A DNA stretch of 64,000 nt, from contig VGLK01000003.1 in assembly GCA_016866755.1 (NCBI GenBank), forward strand, positions 1 through 64,000, given 5' to 3'. Below are positions 62,421 through 64,000 of this stretch, piece by piece (the first letter of the stretch is position 1; each line of letters begins with the position of its first letter). The notes below the pieces were generated by a model. That model did not search any database and was not told where the DNA came from. It saw only the letters and a program-made list of their open reading frames with translations. The position numbers and the translations under genes were made by a program. This stretch comes from Candidatus Saccharimonadota bacterium. Lineage in GTDB: Bacteria > Patescibacteriota > Saccharimonadia > Saccharimonadales > Saccharimonadaceae.

Positions 62421-62454
62421 AAGTACCCGCTTCTAGTAGAGAGAAGCGAGTACT
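62421..62454 (-). terminator. Hairpin between the micro-ORF and ftsL
   Basis: AAGTACCCGCTTCT (62421-62434) pairs with AGAAGCGAGTACTT (one mismatch), ending in T-rich sequence towards ftsL on the minus strand. It would terminate or attenuate transcription from rsmH into ftsL. Confidence 0.6.
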
Positions 62455-62486
62455 TACAAAAATTAATTTTACGTAGTATCTACGTA

Positions 62487-62558
62487 TTATCCGCGACGTA
62501 CTGCAACGTTTTCTGCTGCGTCTTGGTCTTGGAATTGTACTTGGATGTGGATTGGCAT
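62487..62558 (-). CDS. 23-residue micro-ORF in the dcw cluster
   Basis: ATG at 62558 opens a 23-codon frame ending in TAA, preceded by AGGAAAGGG (62568-62576), one of the better ribosome sites in the region. The peptide reads MPIHIQVQFQDQ and then DAAENVAVRRG: beta-strand-like alternating residues and a basic end, with no membrane segment. It lies between rsmH and ftsL and is followed by a hairpin. It could be a leader peptide controlling the ftsL-ftsQ genes or a small functional protein. No homolog is known to me. Confidence 0.55.
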   Translation of the reverse strand: MPIHIQVQFQDQDAAENVAVRRG

Positions 62559-62582
62559 AATTTTGTGCCCTTTCCTGTTTTT

Positions 62583-63503
62583 TTATTTTTTCACTGCGGC
62601 GCGTAACTTTGCGCTACGCGATCGCGGATTGTGAACGTCGTAAGTTGCACCATCGAGCGGCTTTTTGGTTAATATCTGAAGTTCTGCCTCGTAGCCGGAA
62701 TCTGCCTGCTCTTTAAAGTATTGTTTAATCAATCTATCCTCAAGACTATGAAAACTTATAATCCCCACTCTTCCGCCTTTGTTTAAAAGCTTTGGAATAA
62801 GTGGCAATAAATTTTCTACCTGCTGAAGTTCCTGATTAACCTCAATACGTAGTGCTTGAAAGGTGCGGGTTGCCGGGTGTTTCTTTTTACCGCGTCGTCC
62901 ACCAAGGCTTTGCTCAATTGCTGTCGCCAAAGTTTCGGTAGTTGAATACGGCCGTCCTGCCAGTATGCCATCAACAATTCGTTTAGCCACACTAGGCGAT
63001 TCCTCTCCGTAGCGAACGATAATCTTTTTTAATGCATCGGCGCTGTAGGTATTAACTACCTTGGCGGCGGTAACATCAAGTCGACTATCCATTCGCATGT
63101 CGAGTGGACCGTTTCGTAAAAAGGAAAACCCTCTTTCGCTCTTATCGAGCTGTGGTGATGACACCCCCAAATCAGCGAGAATAATATCAAATGCTGCCCC
63201 TTCGCTCACCAACTGCTTTGCTGCTTGAGCAAAATCAGTATGAAGCAACCGGACCGGCCAATCGTATGATTGACGTAAATACGTTATAGCATTTATGTCA
63301 CGATCAACCAGCACACTTGTTGTATATTCCTGTGTTGCGCTAAGTACCCGTGATGCGTGTCCGCCATACCCTGCGGTCAAATCTAAGTAAGACTCGCCGG
63401 GTTTAGGCTTTAAGGCAGTTAATGTACTTTGCAGCAAAACTGGTATATGTAGCGTAGAACTGTCGTTATTATTCGACTGTGGTGGATGTTCTTTAATACT
63501 CAT
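62583..63503 (-). CDS. rsmH: 16S rRNA m4C1402 methyltransferase RsmH (MraW)
   Basis: This 306-residue SAM enzyme methylates N4 of C1402 in 16S rRNA. Hallmarks: HIPVLLQST, YLDLTAGYGGHASRVL, DIILADLGVSSPQLDKSERGFSF, GPLDMRMD, ATRTFQALRIEVNQEL and GRVGIISFHSLEDRLIK. It stands second in the cluster behind mraZ. TATAGT on the minus strand (63513-63518) ends 9 nt before the ATG, giving an internal promoter. Confidence 0.96.
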   Translation of the reverse strand: MSIKEHPPQSNNNDSSTLHIPVLLQSTLTALKPKPGESYLDLTAGYGGHASRVLSATQEYTTSVLVDRDINAITYLRQSYDWPVRLLHTDFAQAAKQLVSEGAAFDIILADLGVSSPQLDKSERGFSFLRNGPLDMRMDSRLDVTAAKVVNTYSADALKKIIVRYGEESPSVAKRIVDGILAGRPYSTTETLATAIEQSLGGRRGKKKHPATRTFQALRIEVNQELQQVENLLPLIPKLLNKGGRVGIISFHSLEDRLIKQYFKEQADSGYEAELQILTKKPLDGATYDVHNPRSRSAKLRAAVKK

Positions 63504-63841
63504 CTTTCATCTACTATACCACGAGTGGCAGAGATGAAAGCTCGAGATCACCTAATCGGCAGAGAGGCGATATTTGTGTTTTTTGAAATGTGTTTGTTTT
63601 TGTAATAAGTATGAAAAGCTAAAATAGATGAGCGCGAAACGCGAAACTCATACAGGCTTTTCATGAGAGACTTATATGTGTGTGAGGTGGAGTTTTTGGG
63701 AGGTGTGTATGTGAAAGCAAGGTACGGTACCCTTTTTTACGTAGCGGCAATAAATACTACGTGCCTCACTACCGAATAGTTGATCTCGAGAGTTTTCGTC
63801 AAATTATTAAAGTACGTTTTGTAGCAGCGTCGCAGTGCGTA
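63504..63841. other. 338-bp spacer between mraZ and rsmH with hairpin structure
   Basis: There is no gene here. ATGAAAAGC (63611-63619) pairs perfectly with GCTTTTCAT (63656-63664), enclosing ATGAG/CTCAT and a CGCG-AAA-CGCG loop. The plus strand also has GAGGTGGAG-TTTTT-GGGAGGTG near 63684-63706. The rsmH -10 lies at 63513-63518. The spacer is unusually long between two genes that normally abut. Confidence 0.5.
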
Positions 63842-64000
63842 CTACCCTGTCTCGTTGGCGTCAGCGGATTGTATTCGAAAATATGCTCCTGCCCTAACCG
63901 CAACAAGATCTTTTGTGATACCTGCGTAGTCGAGTAAGTGCTGCTCTATTGTAACGCGACCTTGTTTTTGGTCGAGTCCAGCTGCAGTTTTACCTCGGCG
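63842..64000 (-). CDS. mraZ: Transcriptional regulator MraZ (C-terminal part, runs off the window)
   Basis: The last 52 codons and the TAG stop are present. Residues DQKQGRVTIEQHL-LDYAGITKDLVAVRAGAYFRI match the second SpoVT/AbrB-like repeat of MraZ (DxxGRV...YAG...V.VGA...FEIW). MraZ binds repeats upstream of its own gene and controls the dcw cluster; that region lies outside the window. The C-terminus stops 8 residues after FRIQ, shorter than in many relatives. The 5-prime part is missing because the window ends. Confidence 0.85.
   Translation of the reverse strand, partial: RRGKTAAGLDQKQGRVTIEQHLLDYAGITKDLVAVRAGAYFRIQSADANETG

Noticed and set aside
63684-63706. MraZ-binding repeats (GGTGG/GGGAGG) between mraZ and rsmH
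   Set aside because: MraZ sites normally precede mraZ itself, the spacing here is not regular, and the orientation does not fit; too weak to list as operator.

Overview
The window reads as chromosomal DNA of a Candidate Phyla Radiation bacterium, most likely Candidatus Saccharibacteria (TM7). This is an inference from gene content and protein character, not from an rRNA gene: compact single-copy genes, type IV pilin proteins, a sortase with an LPXTG target, receiver-only response regulators, a solo VirD4/TraG-like ATPase, and a Gram-positive-style division and cell wall (dcw) cluster. The standard code fits: no long gene has an internal TGA, although TGA is very rarely used as a stop. There is no IS element, CRISPR array or rRNA. 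Two tRNAs are present.

Layout. 1-2.9 kb: a GC-rich small ORF, tRNA-dihydrouridine synthase, a type IV pilin and a membrane protein. 2.9-4 kb: a cadmium-carbonic-anhydrase-like protein. 4.1-10.7 kb (minus): a complete F-type ATP synthase operon (atpZ-B-E-F-H-A-G-D-C). 10.7-21.9 kb: a pilin-like protein carrying an RCC1 beta-propeller, glutaredoxin, an ABC-F ATPase, two alpha/beta hydrolases (one with a Tat signal), two GT4 glycosyltransferases, SmpB, ExoIII, a left-handed beta-helix protein and a HAD phosphatase. 22-32.7 kb: a NAD(P)HX dehydratase-like protein, an unknown nuclease-like protein, tRNA-Leu, a sortase, PEGA/propeller and DUF4367-like envelope proteins, GltX, a DUF3048 protein, a first two-component system and tRNA-Glu. 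32.7-45.4 kb: CYTH protein, a second two-component system with Pro/Gln-rich tails, a pseudouridine synthase, Der GTPase, an LPKTG surface protein, Pth, a ZIP transporter, a ParA/CooC-like ATPase, a Fur-family regulator, and several orphan genes of unusual composition. 45.5-55.2 kb: a broken actinobacterial-type gene, a methyltransferase, DprA, PyrH, TopA, a sigma-region-4/HARE-HTH protein and the VirD4-like ATPase. 55.2-55.9 kb: an AT-rich gene-free stretch where transcription converges. 55.9-64 kb (minus): dcw cluster mraZ(partial)-rsmH-micro-ORF-ftsL-ftsI-mraY-ftsW-murG-ftsQ.

How it fits together. The cell makes peptidoglycan and displays surface structures: pilins, a possible pilus-tip RCC1 propeller, and a cysteine-repeat protein that the sortase at 23.8 kb could anchor. 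That suits an episymbiont living on another bacterium. The broken high-GC gene at 45.5 kb looks like one of an actinobacterial family, and Actinobacteria are the known hosts of cultivated Saccharibacteria.

Regulation. At least 18 genes have a TATACT/TATAAT-like -10 element ending only 6-11 nt before the start codon, which predicts leaderless or near-leaderless mRNAs. A minority (for example 20.4, 33.4, 39.7, 40.2 and 43.1 kb) instead have Shine-Dalgarno leaders, mostly a higher GC content, and strong hairpins at their ends.

Leads most worth following: the pilin-RCC1 protein, a 23-residue micro-ORF inside the dcw cluster, the actinobacterial-type pseudogene, the palindromic operator of the Fur-family gene with a related palindrome before the ZIP gene, the tail-matched kinase/receiver pair, and candidate structured RNAs near 34.2, 46.7 and 63.6 kb.
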